Below, in pieces: positions 45,621 through 58,140 of a stretch of 64,000 bases of DNA. The notes beneath the pieces were generated by a model. The model saw nothing but the letters and a program-made list of their open reading frames with translations. It ran no database searches and was not told the origin of the DNA. Origin of the DNA: Eulemur rufifrons. Taxonomy: Eukaryota > Chordata > Mammalia > Primates > Lemuridae. Numbering within the stretch: the stretch's first letter is position 1; every line of letters begins with the position of its first letter. The stretch spans positions 216,350,843 through 216,414,842 of the forward strand of contig NC_090989.1 of assembly GCF_041146395.1 (NCBI RefSeq), read 5' to 3'. A program made the position numbers and the translations under genes.

Positions 45621-48295
45621 CATAATCATCATGTGCAATTATTTTTTTAATTTAATGAGATGTGTGGAAAGAACAGTAAGAGGCTCTTGCTACGTCTCAG
45701 CCTGGGAAGCTCTCAGCTTTCTTCTCTTGAAGAAAGACGAGTCATCCCCACATTTAGAGCAGTTAATAGCTTCTGTCCTCTGTGTTCCCACATTGTTCTT
45801 TGGTGACTTGTAATGTATAAGTAATCATACTGTGTTTGCTGCAGGGTGCAGGAGAACTGAAAAAGAAAGACTGGTTTTTGTCCATCACTGCTCTGTCTCC
45901 CTTCCCCCATTTCCTAGGAGAGACGTTTCTAGAAGCCCATCTAGGGGCAGGGAGCTGAGGAGAAGCTCGGGGAGGGTGGGCTGTGGGAAGGGTTTGGAAT
46001 GTGCACATGAGGATGCTTTGATGGTGGGGCTCACTGATGCTTCACTCAGAGGAAGTTGTGGGAATGAGCGGACGGTGCTCCAAGGGGCTGCCCTTCCAGT
46101 TGGCAAGGCCTCTGGTGGGTACGGTGTGGTGGCTATTGTTCCTAGGTGGGGCCACACAATGGAAGCCTAATGTGCAATTGTTTGTGCTAATCTGTATAAA
46201 TATTAATTATTTTCATTTTTTGTAACATCACTACCTATAGTGTAATTTAAAAAAATGATCATAGTAGTTTATATTAGCCTCATTTACCCCAAGTAAGAAT
46301 TGACCACTGTAATTCTTGTAATCATGGCCAGCCGATAGAGGGAGGCAGGACTGAGCAGGGCCGTGGTGGCCCAGGATTACCAAAGACACTGCGCATTGCT
46401 GTCAGCCAGCGCAGTATAGGGGAGTGGTCACGTGCACAGGCTTTGGGGAAGACAGGCTTTGGGGATCCTTGTTCCAGAACGGTTACCACCGACAGTCTGA
46501 TGGGCAGTCTGCCACATGGGGATGATGTAGGATTTCCTGCTCAGGGTTCTGAGAACTCTGAGAAATGATGTCAGGCTCAGAGAAACCACATGATCCATGT
46601 TAGCTGCTCTGCTGTTGCGTTGGAGGCACCATTCATTTTGGATTCTATATGAATGGCGCCCCCTGGAGTTGTGTCATGATAAGGTACTCTTTGTTATCAC
46701 TGGTGTTATGAATTAGTTGTTGCCACTTGGGTTTCTGTCTCCAGTTGCTGGGATTTGCCACCCAGTTAGTGGGAAGGAGGACCTCCCTACCCGATGGTCT
46801 CAAACTCACCATGCCTTCTCTTGCTTTCACTCCGCATTGTGCTATCAACACCTCCCTATGACCGCAACCACAAACCAACCCATCGTGGATTTTTTTTTTA
46901 GCATCTTCTCCCTCTCTTCCTCTCTGAAGAGTAAATCAAATTATGAATGAATTAAAAAGTCATTCTTTATTGCAAAAAAATGTTGGGGAGTCTTGGTCTC
47001 TATTTTTCTTTTGATAACAATTTATATTTTAACGTGAGGTACAGGGTCTTTGTTGCTATAGGCTTCTGAAGCAGAAACAAAGAAACCAACAAAAACAACC
47101 TAGGAGGGAAACATAGAGCAGGACTTTGGTCTATTAGAGAAGATAAACAATACTTTCTTAACCCAGTTCAAGATCACTGATAAAATGTTATTACTCCTTT
47201 GGGTCTTCAAACCATAAATTCACTTATTCAACTATTGTTTGGAGAGTAATTGAGAAGTGTTTATATAATAAGGCTGTTTGTTTCTACATCAAGAAAAAAG
47301 CTTCTCATCTATGCCTTAAGCAGTGGGTTTACATTGGTTTGCATTGGTTGAAGTGTTGAGTTACCGGTAGTTCCAGATATTTGAAATTTTCAGAGCAGAC
47401 ACCACAATATAAAGAAATTGATATATAATATTCTGGTTGTTGCTGGAATTCTAGACTCCTGCTAAAGAAATTACTTACAGCCCTACCTTAAGGAAAATAA
47501 AATGGTAAGGAAATTTCAAGTCTTTAATTAAATGTTTTACATAATTCATCATTGAAGATAGTCAATAGCTCAAGATGAATAAAGATTTATTTTACAAGAC
47601 ACATAAAAAACTTTAAAAGCTGATGCCATCTATTTTATAGCTGTTTATTATGGTGAAAAGATTTGGTAGTCTGATGCATTTTTTATTATGTATCATTAAG
47701 GTTTCCACAATATTTTTAAGTCTTTCTCATTTTTTAATCTCTGTATATGTATTTTTTATTGAAAGTCCAACAAAAAAATAAAACAACAAAATCTTCCTCT
47801 CCTATAACAGCTTTCTTTTTTATGTGACTGATTTATTTAGAACATCAAGGTAGAAAAAACTTGTTCAAGTGTTTCTTTATTAAAGGTCTTTCCATAATCT
47901 ATTCAGTTGATTATCTCTCTTAAAATTACAAAAATAAAATTCAAATTGGTAATATTAAAATTTTCCAGTTGAAGATCTCTGTTTGGAGACTCTAGGCAAT
48001 TCTCTCAATAGAAGAAATCAGACAAAAGGAAAATGTTTGGGCAACTGAAAAATACATTATTCACTACTTAGAATCATAAAATCATATTTTCCCACTGTGG
48101 GAAGGATCTGATACTTAGAAGACTTGAAACTTTACATTGGGAAAGCTCGTTCTAACCAGAGCGTGACATTCAGTTAATGTTAACATGTTTGTGCTTTTAA
48201 GATATCAGTAGAATAATACAAAATTTACATATGCATGTATTTTTATATCTCTCTCCTCATCTATATCTGTATCCTAATACACTATTCTGTGACCC
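45621..48295. other. PRUNE2: Intron 1, mostly unremarkable
   Basis: A diverged MIR is possible at about 46410-46600 ('ggagtggtcacgtgcacagg', 'cagtctgccacatggggatg'). 46940-48295 is AT-rich. Open frames at 45832-46170 and elsewhere lack any family signature. Confidence 0.35.
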
Positions 48296-48299
48296 ACAC

Positions 48300-48375
48300 T
48301 GTGTATTTTGATAAACCTTTATTGAATATCTAGTATGTGTCAGCTACTATTTAGTTTTTAAGAGCATTTTCTATT
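48300..48375 (-). repeat. L2/MIR-type fragment (antisense)
   Basis: 'aacctttattgaatatctag' and 'tatgtgtcagctactattta'. Short, followed by a small GA run at 48391-48403. Confidence 0.5.
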
Positions 48376-50527
48376 TTGCACGACATTTTGAGAGAGAGAG
48401 AGAAAATGAGCATTGAGAGGTCACCTGGAAGGTGAAGAGTTCTTCCATCACTGAAAAACACACAGTGTAATAAATAATGGCATCATTAAAAACTGTCGTC
48501 TTTGCAAAATACAGTAATTGCCCTGCATATCCCTCGTACATTTCCCTGTGAACCTGCATAACTGCACCGTGCTAGAAACGATCGTCCCCTCCCGCCTGCT
48601 TCCAGACGCTTATCTGTTCATTACTGTCATGTCTGAGTGGGTTTCAGACATGCCAGGTGTGTGGTGTCACCGGCCTGACGTCCGTTCCAAATGCAGACAT
48701 TCACACTCGTGAGTATTAAAGCAATAGATCTTCCTTATGACAACAAAAAGCTGACTGCAGAAAAGCAAAGCTTCGGGGAAAAGTCTTCTGAGTGCCTCTT
48801 GGCTTGTTCATGGCGGGAGAGGACCTGACTAATTAGCTCCAGCCCTTCTAATCAGAAGGAGCAGAAATAATTAAAGTACCTGGAGGAAAAAGTGCCACAC
48901 AGCGGCAGGCTATGGAAGGGGCGACGCTTTAAGAGGACCTGATCTTAACAGAGGCTCACCAAAGAAAGTTCTGGGAACGTAGTGCAGAGTGACAGGAACC
49001 TTTTTGTCTTCAAGGATCCATTAAAGAAAAATTAAAATATTTATGAATCATGGTTTTTCAATAAAGTGAAAATATTTTAATCTAGAAAAGAAGGTAAAGT
49101 CCTACAATTATACCAACTTTAAAGTAGAGAAAAATAACAGCAAAAATTAGGACTGTTTAACTATTAAAATATTAGTCTTCAGGGCGAATTTGTAGAGAAG
49201 TCATAACATAATTTTTTGATTGATACTGTATTTTGAGGCCAGTGGGCCAGATGTTGCCTATGCCTGGGCTGAGTCCAGCGGGGGATGTGTAAATGACCAT
49301 GTGAATGTGATTGTTAAATACGGGTGGGCTTCCATCTTGCAGAATTCCCTGATAGGTGTGAACAGTGATGCCACTGCCTCTTTACCCCCACATGCACCTC
49401 ACTCAAGGGCTTGTTACTAGCAGTGGGCACAGGAAGCGGGAACAGACCTGAGAGGATACCTGGACACCTATAAAGCAACCTCATCGCTGATGTCTGAGCA
49501 ACGATGTGCACTTTGTTTTTCAAAAGGTTCTGTATTCTTAGTGGAAGACCTTGGAAATGTGTTTGGAAGGGTGGGAAAAGACAGGTAAATTGAAGAAGTT
49601 CAAAGGGCATCATAAATGTTGTTATTTTGGATCTTTTCTCCTCTGTTCTTGATATGTTACCGCGAAAGTCCTACGCAAACACTTAGTGCATGTCATGTAT
49701 GTATGATACTAAGAGGTATACTAAATTTTTCCTTGATATGTTAGGAAAGTGTTTATAAAGAAGTCTCCCGTCTACACTCACCTCTAATACAGAGTGTGTT
49801 TCTTTCTTCCATAGATGGGGAAAGTGAAAATCAGGAAGCACGTCTGAGTGCTCTAGTGAATCAAGATTGGAATTAGAATTTGGGGCTATTTCTCTACATC
49901 TTATAAATTGTTTTCGATTTAATTTGCAACCAGGATAAACATTTAGATACATGTACACAAGAGTGTAGGAATGACATTGGGCTGTCAAGATCAAGAGAAA
50001 GAGGGGGAAAAAAAGCAAAACCACAAAAGAAAAGCAAAGTGAAGGCCGCCATCCTTTATCTTCCTCCAGTCACTTTTATGATACTGAATCAGCCTGACAG
50101 CCCTTGGAAGTATTGCTGATGTAGCCTTAAATTCTAAATCCACTGAGAATATTTTCTTTGTTTGGGTTATATCTCAGAAGATTCTGTTTGAATCTCATCA
50201 TGGTGGTATGCGATAGGTCTTCGTGGTCTGAGGCGGTTTGCTGTTTCTTTATTGTGTATTGATGATATCATGAGCACTGCTGTTCTTCCCTACCCCCTCC
50301 CCATAAGACAAAAGATAACAAAGAATGCCCCAAACAGCATGGGACCTACTCAGGGGCAGGGTGGCGGTAGTGGTGTGGTGTTGTGGGAGAGGACAGAGTA
50401 GTAGGTAGGGGAGGAGAAAGGCGTATCGGTTTGTACATGAACTGTCCTTCTGTTTTTGCTATTCTAATCCCAGCCTAGGCTATAGCTGCCCAGGAACTCA
50501 GAATTTGAGGTCCCTATTTGTTGCTTT
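48376..50527. other. PRUNE2: Intron 1, no repeat recognised
   Basis: About 2.1 kb of mixed composition. Homeobox-type TAAT cores cluster at about 48830-48880 (aattagctcc, ataattaaag), a weak hint of a regulatory element. A G-rich patch lies at about 50345-50415. Confidence 0.35.
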
Positions 50528-51145
50528 TGTTGGGCCGTAGTTGTCTGTTCTTGGTTTTTGATGTGGTCTTGGCCAAAGAATGACCAGACACACCAAAAAG
50601 CAAGGCAAGAATGAAACAAAGTTTATTGAGGAAGGACAAGATAGGTTTACAGAGCAAGAAGAAGATATAGGTTCACAGAGCAAGAGTAAGAGCAAGTTAT
50701 GTTCGCCTCAGACCGCCTGCCGTGACAAAAGGGCCCCAATTATGATCTGGGGTCCTGTTTTACATTGCGTAGGCTGCACCCTCCTCATGGTTCAAACGTC
50801 ACCATCCAACCACTTCGATGGACAGTTGGGAGTTGCATAACCTGAGTCTTACTATGCATGAGGATCTCCCATAAGCCTCTCTGAAAGCCCATTTGAGGGC
50901 GTGAGCCACAATGTAGATTAAGCTAATGACATAATTAGCCTTAGGTTGTTCTAGGTCACCTTCCAGACCCCTGTGCTGCTTGGCCCACAGGCAAGGGAAT
51001 CCTCTGCATTCTTTTGTAGTTGGTTGGTTAAGTTCTGATGAGCAGATTGGTAGGGCGTTCCCTCCTCCCCCAGGTGTGGCAATTGCTTGGGGCATCCGCC
51101 TTTGTCCCCAGGAGGGTCTGGAGGTCCCTGGCTGTCTACCTAACA
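50528..51145 (-). mobile_element. Solo LTR of a class I ERV, perfect 4-bp target duplication
   Basis: 618 bp from tgttgggccgtag to ctacctaaca, so TG...CA on the minus strand. It is flanked on both sides by CTTT (50524-50527 and 51146-51149), a 4-bp duplication typical of gammaretrovirus-like (ERV1) integration. On its own strand an AATAAA (50622-50627 here) lies near the 3' end, as expected before R/U5. Two imperfect 24-bp copies (around gataggtttacagagc and gatataggttcacagagc) sit just upstream of it. No gag, pol or env sequence flanks it, so it is a solo LTR, and its state suggests a relatively recent, lineage-specific insertion. Confidence 0.85.
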
Positions 51146-51304
51146 CTTTGATTCATTCTCTCTACAGATATTTAGTTGAGTAATTTTACCAGGCCCAAAT
51201 CTAATTGCTGGTTCACCTCTACAGATTGAAATCAAAGACATAGTCTGACCAGTGTGTGCACTCGAGGGCCTGGGCTTTTCATAAAGCCGAGTGAAAAGGG
51301 CTTT

Positions 51305-51430
51305 GCCCCCCTCCTGCCCCTACCTCCTACCCTCCCTCCCTCCCTCTGTCTCTTCTTCTTCCTCCCTTCTGCTCTCTCTCTCTTTCCCTTCCCTCCTTCC
51401 TTCCATTTCCTTCCTTTTTCTTTGTCATAT
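51305..51430 (+). repeat. Polypyrimidine tract, (CCTT)/(CCCT)-rich
   Basis: About 125 bp almost free of purines, with cctccctccctc and ctctctctctct blocks. A 64-codon and an 85-codon frame through it are artefacts. Confidence 0.9.
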
Positions 51431-51454
51431 ACCTCTTTGCTTTTTTGACCCAGT

Positions 51455-51575
51455 CTCTCTCACAGTTATTTTTTATTCTTTAACTTTTCAAACATACACC
51501 AGCAGAGAGGCCAAAGAGAATTCCACAAGCCCATCTCCCAGCTCCTAAAATCGCCACCATTTTGTGAAAAGGGCT
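51455..51575 (+). repeat. Fragment of the same old repeat family as 44875-45560 (tentative)
   Basis: 'ttaacttttcaaacatacac' and 'ggccaaagagaattccacaa' resemble the beginning of the repeat at 44875. Low certainty. Confidence 0.35.
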
Positions 51576-52177
51576 AAATGTGAATACTTAACAACCTTTG
51601 GGGAAGGCAGTTGTGTGTCTTATTTTCATTCTGTTTATGAGTAGGCATTAGGAAGTTATTTGCGCTTTACCACATATTACAACATTTTGTCAACTGAAAG
51701 AGACACCATATAACTGTAAAATATCACTAAAAACACCTTATGAAGTTTTGGAATTCCTTAGAAATCACTGTGTAAAATCGGTGCCTGGGGACAAAACCCT
51801 GGTAGCTCTGTTATTAATACAACAGATACCCTTCTGTCTTGAAATCACTCAGACTTAAATTTCAGAACTACTGTATGGTGGACATCCATAATTACCCAAG
51901 TGTTGGGAAACAGAGCTCAGTAATGCCTGGTAGCTAATTGCAATTATGCCCTTTTAGTTTGGTGGTTTATGGATCTGTTTGAGGGCCCAGGATTAGGCTG
52001 GCTGGATATACATGTATTAATAGCAAGTCACATTTCAATAGAGGTCTATAGGCTACCTGTTCATGCTGCTCGAGATATTTAAAAATAAAATTATTTCTCC
52101 ATGCGAAATGAAAAAAAAAAACTAAATAAAAATAAAAAATTATTACAACTGTTATGTCTTCAGAATAAAGAATAAAT
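51576..52177. other. PRUNE2: Intron 1, nothing recognised
   Basis: AT-rich non-coding sequence; A-rich run at 52108-52138. Confidence 0.35.
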
Positions 52178-52187
52178 TAGAATTTGG

Positions 52188-52520
52188 TTTTTTTTTTTTT
52201 TTTTTTTTTTTGAGACAGAGTCTCACTCTCTTACCTGGGCTACAGTACCCTGGCATCAGCCTAGTCACAGCAACCTCAAACTCCTAGGCTCAAGCGTTCC
52301 TCCTGCCTCAGCCTCCCAGGTAGCTGGGACTACAGGCATGCGCCACCATGCCTGGCTAATTTTTTCTATTTTTAGTTGTTTGGCTAATTTCTTTCTCTTT
52401 ATAGTAGAGATGGGATCTCACTCTTTCTCAGGCTGGTCTCGAACTCCTGAGCTCAAATGATCCGCCCACCTCGGCCTCCCAGAGTGCTAGGATTACAGGC
52501 GTGAGCCACCGTGCCTGGCC
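52188..52520 (-). mobile_element. Alu (antisense), with 10-bp target duplication
   Basis: Long T run, 'gagacagagtctcactctct', 'agcctcccaggtagctggga', the middle segment reduced to 'ctatttttagttgtttggct', and an end at ...ccaccgtgcctggcc. Duplication tagaatttgg at 52178-52187 and 52521-52530. More changes than the other two full Alus. Confidence 0.92.
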
Positions 52521-52682
52521 TAGAATTTGGAATTGATGCAAAAGTATTTTAAGTCTTGAGAGAAAAGAGGGAAATAATTGATGACATAATACTTCTAAAA
52601 TTCATTACTTAAAAAAATCATTTTAATACATTTTTTGGAACCTTACACCATGAGGTAGGCAGAATGTATGTGTCATAGTGCT

Positions 52683-52685
<3 letters not shown>

Positions 52686-52720
<35 letters not shown>
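52686..52720 (+). repeat. (TG)n microsatellite
   Basis: About 14 uninterrupted TG units from the tagtgtgtg start, ending in tgtatgtgta. Confidence 0.95.
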
Positions 52721-52929
52721 GGAAGAGGCAGGGAGAGAGAAAGGGAGAGAAAGAGTCTCAGCCACCAGTGAGAGTCTGTTAAGCTTGAGAAAGGAATGAT
52801 TACTTGCAACCTGTAGTATAATTTTTGACTTTTGTGCTATTAAAAGGTGTTATTCCATGATACTGTTATTTCATAAGAACATGACAAAGAGATGATATAA
52901 AGTTGAAAACTTTCTTCTGCTCAACTAAT

Positions 52930-53075
52930 ACATCTGATATCATTGTTTTCAATAACAGATGTTGATTTGAGTGTCTCCTGCGTGCAGCACACTGCCTGAG
53001 GTAGTCTTGGGGGTACAAAGTTCAAGATGTGTCCAGGGCTCTCCAGGAGCCATCAATCTAGAGGAAACTGGATTT
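52930..53075 (-). repeat. L2 fragment (antisense)
   Basis: 'gttgatttgagtgtctcctg', 'cagcacactgcctgaggtag' and 'ggctctccaggagccatcaa' resemble antisense L2. Confidence 0.5.
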
Positions 53076-53794
53076 CTGATGCTGAATAGCTGAATCCTCA
53101 AATACGTGCATAACTAGGAACTAAAGGTTATACACAGCAATTGCAGAGAGTTACTGTTCAGTTTTATTTGTGTGGCTGACACCTGTTTCTCCATCCTCCA
53201 CTGTAGAAGTAGGATATTGGGCCAAAGAGGCAGCATGTGGACTTCAGGCAGGGGATGCAGAGTTATTGCCTGCCTCTGCTGTTCACCTCTCGGATCTCAG
53301 TTGGCTTATCTATAAAAACCAGTTTCCAACCTTTGTTGGTTGTACAATGACTTTAGTAATAGTCTTTTGAGTACATTCACTCAAAACATTCATTCTGAAT
53401 TCTACTCATATGTTACTTGGCTAGCATATAAGGGACATTGTAAAACATATTTTAAAAAACAGGAAATTTAAAAGGATGAGATAAATTGGTGTTTGCATTG
53501 TTTCTTCCCTAACACTGGGGTGCACTACCTCATTTTGGAAATCATTGAAGAGTTTCAACGAGGTGAATCCTAAGATCTATTCTAACTCAAATTTCAGCAA
53601 ATCTAAATAATATAACACCAGCAACTCCCTGAAATTGTTCCTTGATCTAGAGCAACTCAAGCAGTCCCTTTCAAAAACCAATTGCAGATGTATTCTGCAG
53701 TTGACAGGAGTCACATGGTCCTTGGGAGCTTGTCATGGGTCCTCTTTAAGGCAATAGTTCCCAAACCCAGATGCTCTTAGGAATCAATCTTAAT

Positions 53795-54120
53795 TTTTTG
53801 CCAATCTGATAGGCAAGAGAAAGACATTTTATTGTTGCTCTAATTTGCATTTCCATGACTACTAATGAAATTGAATATCTTTTCATGTATTCGTTTCTTA
53901 TTCTGTTAATTGCCCTGTTCACATCCTTTACCGATTATTCCATTGGGTTTTTTGTCTTTTTAAAAACCAGTATGTAGGAACTTTTGTATGTTAGAAATAT
54001 TGCCTTTTAATGGCAAGATGGTACAAATATTATCTTCTACTGTGTTTTTTATCATTTACCATTCTTTTTGGTGCTATCGTCTTACCAAATTTTCCTACTT
54101 TCAAAGACATTTAATAATGA
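53795..54120 (-). repeat. L1M fragment (antisense)
   Basis: 'tttgccaatctgataggcaa', 'gctctaatttgcatttccat', 'gaatatcttttcatgtattc', 'ctgttcacatcctttaccga' and 'attgggttttttgtcttttt'. Confidence 0.85.
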
Positions 54121-54594
54121 TATGTTTGATGCCTTAGATTTAATTTTAAGTTGCATTATCGTTTTGACATGAAGCAAAGCAGAGGAGTAAATGCAGTGCA
54201 GTCAAGGGCCGGGAGACCTAGGCTGTTTTCTAGCCTAGTCTGAAGCGTATTACTGCAACATTTTCAGGAAGCAGAGTAGGTAGGTTGGGGATAATGTGGT
54301 ACAGAGTGTGCTGTTGTTCTTTAGTGCTCAAGATGATAATGTCATATTAAATAATGCATGCTTATTGCATACTCAATGCACTTTATGGAACAACTTGTTC
54401 AATAGATGCCCAAGGCCAGAAAACAAAATAGTATCTTATTGATGTTACCAGAGTTGAATATGTTAATAATATTTTAATAGTTTATTCATCACTGAGAGTA
54501 GGATAAACACTCTAAAACTTAAGCAGAGAAAAATTCACAAAATAATGTCTCTATAGGAAGACAATAATGTTTTTGTGTCCATATGAAAAAAATG

Positions 54595-55330
54595 TTCTAA
54601 AGCATTCATAATCATAATAAATACAAATTAAACAACATTAAGGCACAATGTTACCTATCAACATGTTAATGCTTAAATACACAGTTGAAGGTTGAGAATT
54701 AGGTATTTCTTTGGATGGGAATATAAATTTCTACAGCCATTCTGGTGAGCATAAAAATATTCACATTATTTGACCCAGAAATTTCAAATCCAGGAGTTTA
54801 TCCTAAAGAAATAAGTAGGCATGGACACAAAAATATTATCTTCCAAATATTCATAGCAGTCTTATTTAAACTACCAAAAATGAAAATAAATTAAATCTCT
54901 AACAATAGAAGATTGACTAAATAAGTTATGATGACCCATATTAAGGAATACTGTATTCATTAAATGTCATAATCATTCATTCACTCATTTTTAATAGTTA
55001 TTGAGCACCTACTATATGCAAAGCAGTAGGCTGGCAGCTGGGGTTACAAAAACAGAAGTCATCGCTGGCCATTATAAGGTTTATAATTATAATTTTAAGA
55101 GAACATAGAGTGTTGTTACGTTAAAAAGAGAAGTTAAAAATATTATGTATAATATGATCATAGTATTGCAAAAGAGAACTCTCATAGAAACATAAAAAAA
55201 GATTAGAAGGAATATATTAGATGTTCATAGTAATGAACATAATTTTGGGAATTGAGGGGTTTTTCTGCTGAGTTTCAACATTTTCCGAATGTTTTATAAC
55301 AAACATATATTATTTTATAAAGTAATTAAC
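54595..55330 (+). repeat. L1M fragment (sense), apparently interrupted
   Basis: 'cattctggtgagcataaaaa', 'ttatttgacccagaaatttc', 'ggagtttatcctaaagaaat', 'atattcatagcagtcttatt' and 'ggaatactgtattcattaaa' are L1M ORF2 end; 'gattagaaggaatatattag' and 'cattttccgaatgttttata' are an L1M 3' end. An L2-like stretch (about 54965-55080) lies between. Confidence 0.75.
54965..55080 (-). repeat. L2-like segment within L1M
   Basis: 'cattcattcactcatttttaa', 'ttgagcacctactatatgca' and 'ggctggcagctggggttaca' read as antisense L2. Confidence 0.55.
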
Positions 55331-57840
55331 ATATAAACCTTAGATGACATGAATATAGGGTTCTATGTATATGTAGCAGGAGTGTTTCTTCTCATTTGGC
55401 CTTGAAGACTCTTGTGTTGCCTTTGACATCGATCATTTAGTAAAAGAAGCTCTTCTAAGCTTTTTTGAAAGCTCAGTATCTCTTAGTGGTTTTGAATGAC
55501 TCTAACCTGGAGGACTAAGCACAGTAAAGGGGCACAAGACAGTACAAGGTCAGAGGAAACACAAGGATTGTGGACCCAGATGCATGTCCCTATGAAGCTA
55601 GATGAAAACGACAGCTCTTGAATCTGAAAAGGGAAAGGTAGAGAGTTTATAAAGACCTATAGAACCATGGAGGACACTTTCTTAGAAGGGGCATCTATTT
55701 AAGCTGGAAGGAACTAGTCAGTAATAAACGGATACATCTCCCCCAAAAATGGGATAGCTGGAAAATGAAAACATGTTAGGAATCTATGTAGGACAATTCT
55801 CCTAAGAGCTCTTCAGGGAAGGTAAGAATTTGAGGGCACCATCCCTGACTTTTTGAGGTTGAAGTTGTGGAAGAGAAATAATGGTGCTTCTCCCCAAAAT
55901 TGTCCGTGGAGGCCACTGTCAGAATGAGAATCCTAAACAAAAATGCAAAAAATTAAATGCTCTAAGTAAAATAGTTCTTGCACAAGTCATTATTGTGATC
56001 CAGAAGATGCATAGAGACTATATTTGAGGTCGCTCCACTTGAGAACACTGTTTTCAAGATGAGCAGCAAATAGGCCGAGGAAGAATAGATTAAGCTGAGA
56101 AGGCAAAACAGCAGTTGAGTGAGTGTCCCGTGCTCCAGGTCAAAAGGAGCCTGGCCTGAAGGCAACTGGGGACTCAGACTGCTCATCCACGACGGGCCTC
56201 AGGCAAAAACTTGGGTTTAGGTTTGGGCACCCCCATTTCCCACCACAATGGCCTCTTGCATGTGAAAACGCCGAAGGAGGTGCAGGTGCACAGGGCCTGA
56301 TTATAGCTGAATTTGCTCAAACCTGTCCCTTATCTCTCCCAAAGAAGAGATTTTAAGTTTCTCATGATCTTGTCATTACCTGGAGAAAGTTTGGGGCCCA
56401 GAGGGAGAGAATGGTGCTGGGAACAAACAACAAAGAGAAATTCAGGCGGTCAGACATTCTCAAAATCATCTTCAACCCAGGGCCAGTATCAAGAGGCATG
56501 TCATTTGTTTACCAAACCAACAAAGCATGTGGCTTTATCTGCGTGGGCAGAGCTGTTGGAGCGGAGGGGTTGTCCTCATCCTTGGAGGGCCAGGTTGCTC
56601 TGGGCGTCTGAGTCCTTGCTGTGGCTCCATATGCTTCCTCTCCCACCCTGGCTTTCCTAGCGACTGTGACCAGGGTGTAGTTGGGGATCTACAGAGCAGC
56701 GTATTAGGGTTCCTCCTGCCCAACCTCAAAGTCTTCTTATTGAGAATCGTGGCAGCCACAGGTGCAGGGGGGCTTCTGCAGAGGAGCTGGGCCTTTTCCA
56801 TACCATCCCCAGCCAGTCTTCTGGCAGGCGGACGCCCTTATCGACTTGGGGTTGGTAAGTAGCCAAGGGGGGGCACTGGCTCAAATGCCAACTCGTGTCT
56901 GAGCCCAGCTTTCTTCGGAAATACCATCCTATCATTTTGGAAGGCTTTTTTCTCCCTCTTATTTCTTTATCTGTTGGTTGGAAATAAGAGACTAAGAAAT
57001 GTGCTTCGGTTTAGTGAGGAAAGTCAATCTCCAACTTCTGTGGGTTTTGCCTATAATATTTTTGCAACAAAATTCATTTCAATTAATTATTTTTGAAAAA
57101 ATTGTTCATAAAATTTTTTTTGCCCCACCCATTCATAAAATTTTTAAGAAAAGAGAGTTGGGGAAGATGAGCATTAGAAAGTCATGGTATAATTGTATGG
57201 CAAGGGCTTTTTGATGAAAAGGTTTATTGTGAGACTCTAGATGTGGGAAGCTATAGGCAGGGGCAACTTTGTTTCTAAGAGCGGGCAGGTAGGAAGAAGC
57301 TGATGGAGGGCTCTAGACGCCCTCTCCTCTTTCTGATTGATTCTTCAGTTTTCTGTGGGTAGTCTGAAAGTGCTTTTGCCTAACAAGTGCAGCTTCCTTT
57401 AATAGGCAGTCGAATCTGAATGTGTAGGCATTTTGCTAGCTTTTAAAAAAAAAAGATAGGAAGTGAACTTCATTAAGAAGTCTCATTTTAGCGGTGTATA
57501 GGATTAAACTTTGACAGCATATTGTGTTCTGGAATACTGGCTTATTCAATATATTTTCTTTTATCCATTGATTGCAGAAAGATTCTGTCCATCTATTTGA
57601 AAGTGTATCTACGTGACAAAGTAGTGTGGTATCTATTGCAACCCATTATCATATTCCATTTTGTACTGGGCTTGGGAAGCACTGGGTTTAGGCATTGGCA
57701 AAGGGTCACTCGTCTCCTGACAGGTGTGCCTGTGCTGATATTAGGGAATGGGTGTTTACTTACCAGATCCAGTCACTCCTGGTGAGGAGTTCACAAAGTC
57801 ACATTTAGAAAATGTTTACACTAGGTGGTGATTATTTGTT
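55331..57840. other. PRUNE2: Intron 1, nothing recognised
   Basis: No gene or nameable repeat. Several overlapping open frames at 56313-56862 on both strands reflect moderately GC-rich sequence and carry no domain. Confidence 0.35.
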
Positions 57841-57844
57841 GAAC

Positions 57845-58140
57845 ATGCCAGGCCTGCTGTCACCTCAGGGCCTTTGCACTGGCTCCTCTCTTGGTCTTAG
57901 GTCCTGCTCCCTGGCTTCAGATCTTTATGCAAATGTCACTTTCTCGATGAGCCTCACCCCAGCACACTTAACACTTCTTTCATGATTTCTTTTTCTCCAT
58001 TTATCAATATCTGATTATTTGGTTCATCAGATCTTGCATGAGAGCTGGGATTTGTGTCCATTTGGTTCCTGCTGTATCAGTAGGGCCTAGAATGGTACCT
58101 GGTACACGCAGGGTTTCATTGCTTCAATGACAATAATAAA
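57845..58140 (+). repeat. L2 LINE 3' region
   Basis: 'cctcagggcctttgcactgg', 'cagatctttatgcaaatgtc', 'tcatgatttctttttctcc', 'gggcctagaatggtacctgg'. Confidence 0.8.

Noticed and set aside
50799..51146. 115-codon minus-strand open frame
   Set aside because: Entirely inside the solo ERV1-type LTR; LTRs of this kind do not encode protein.
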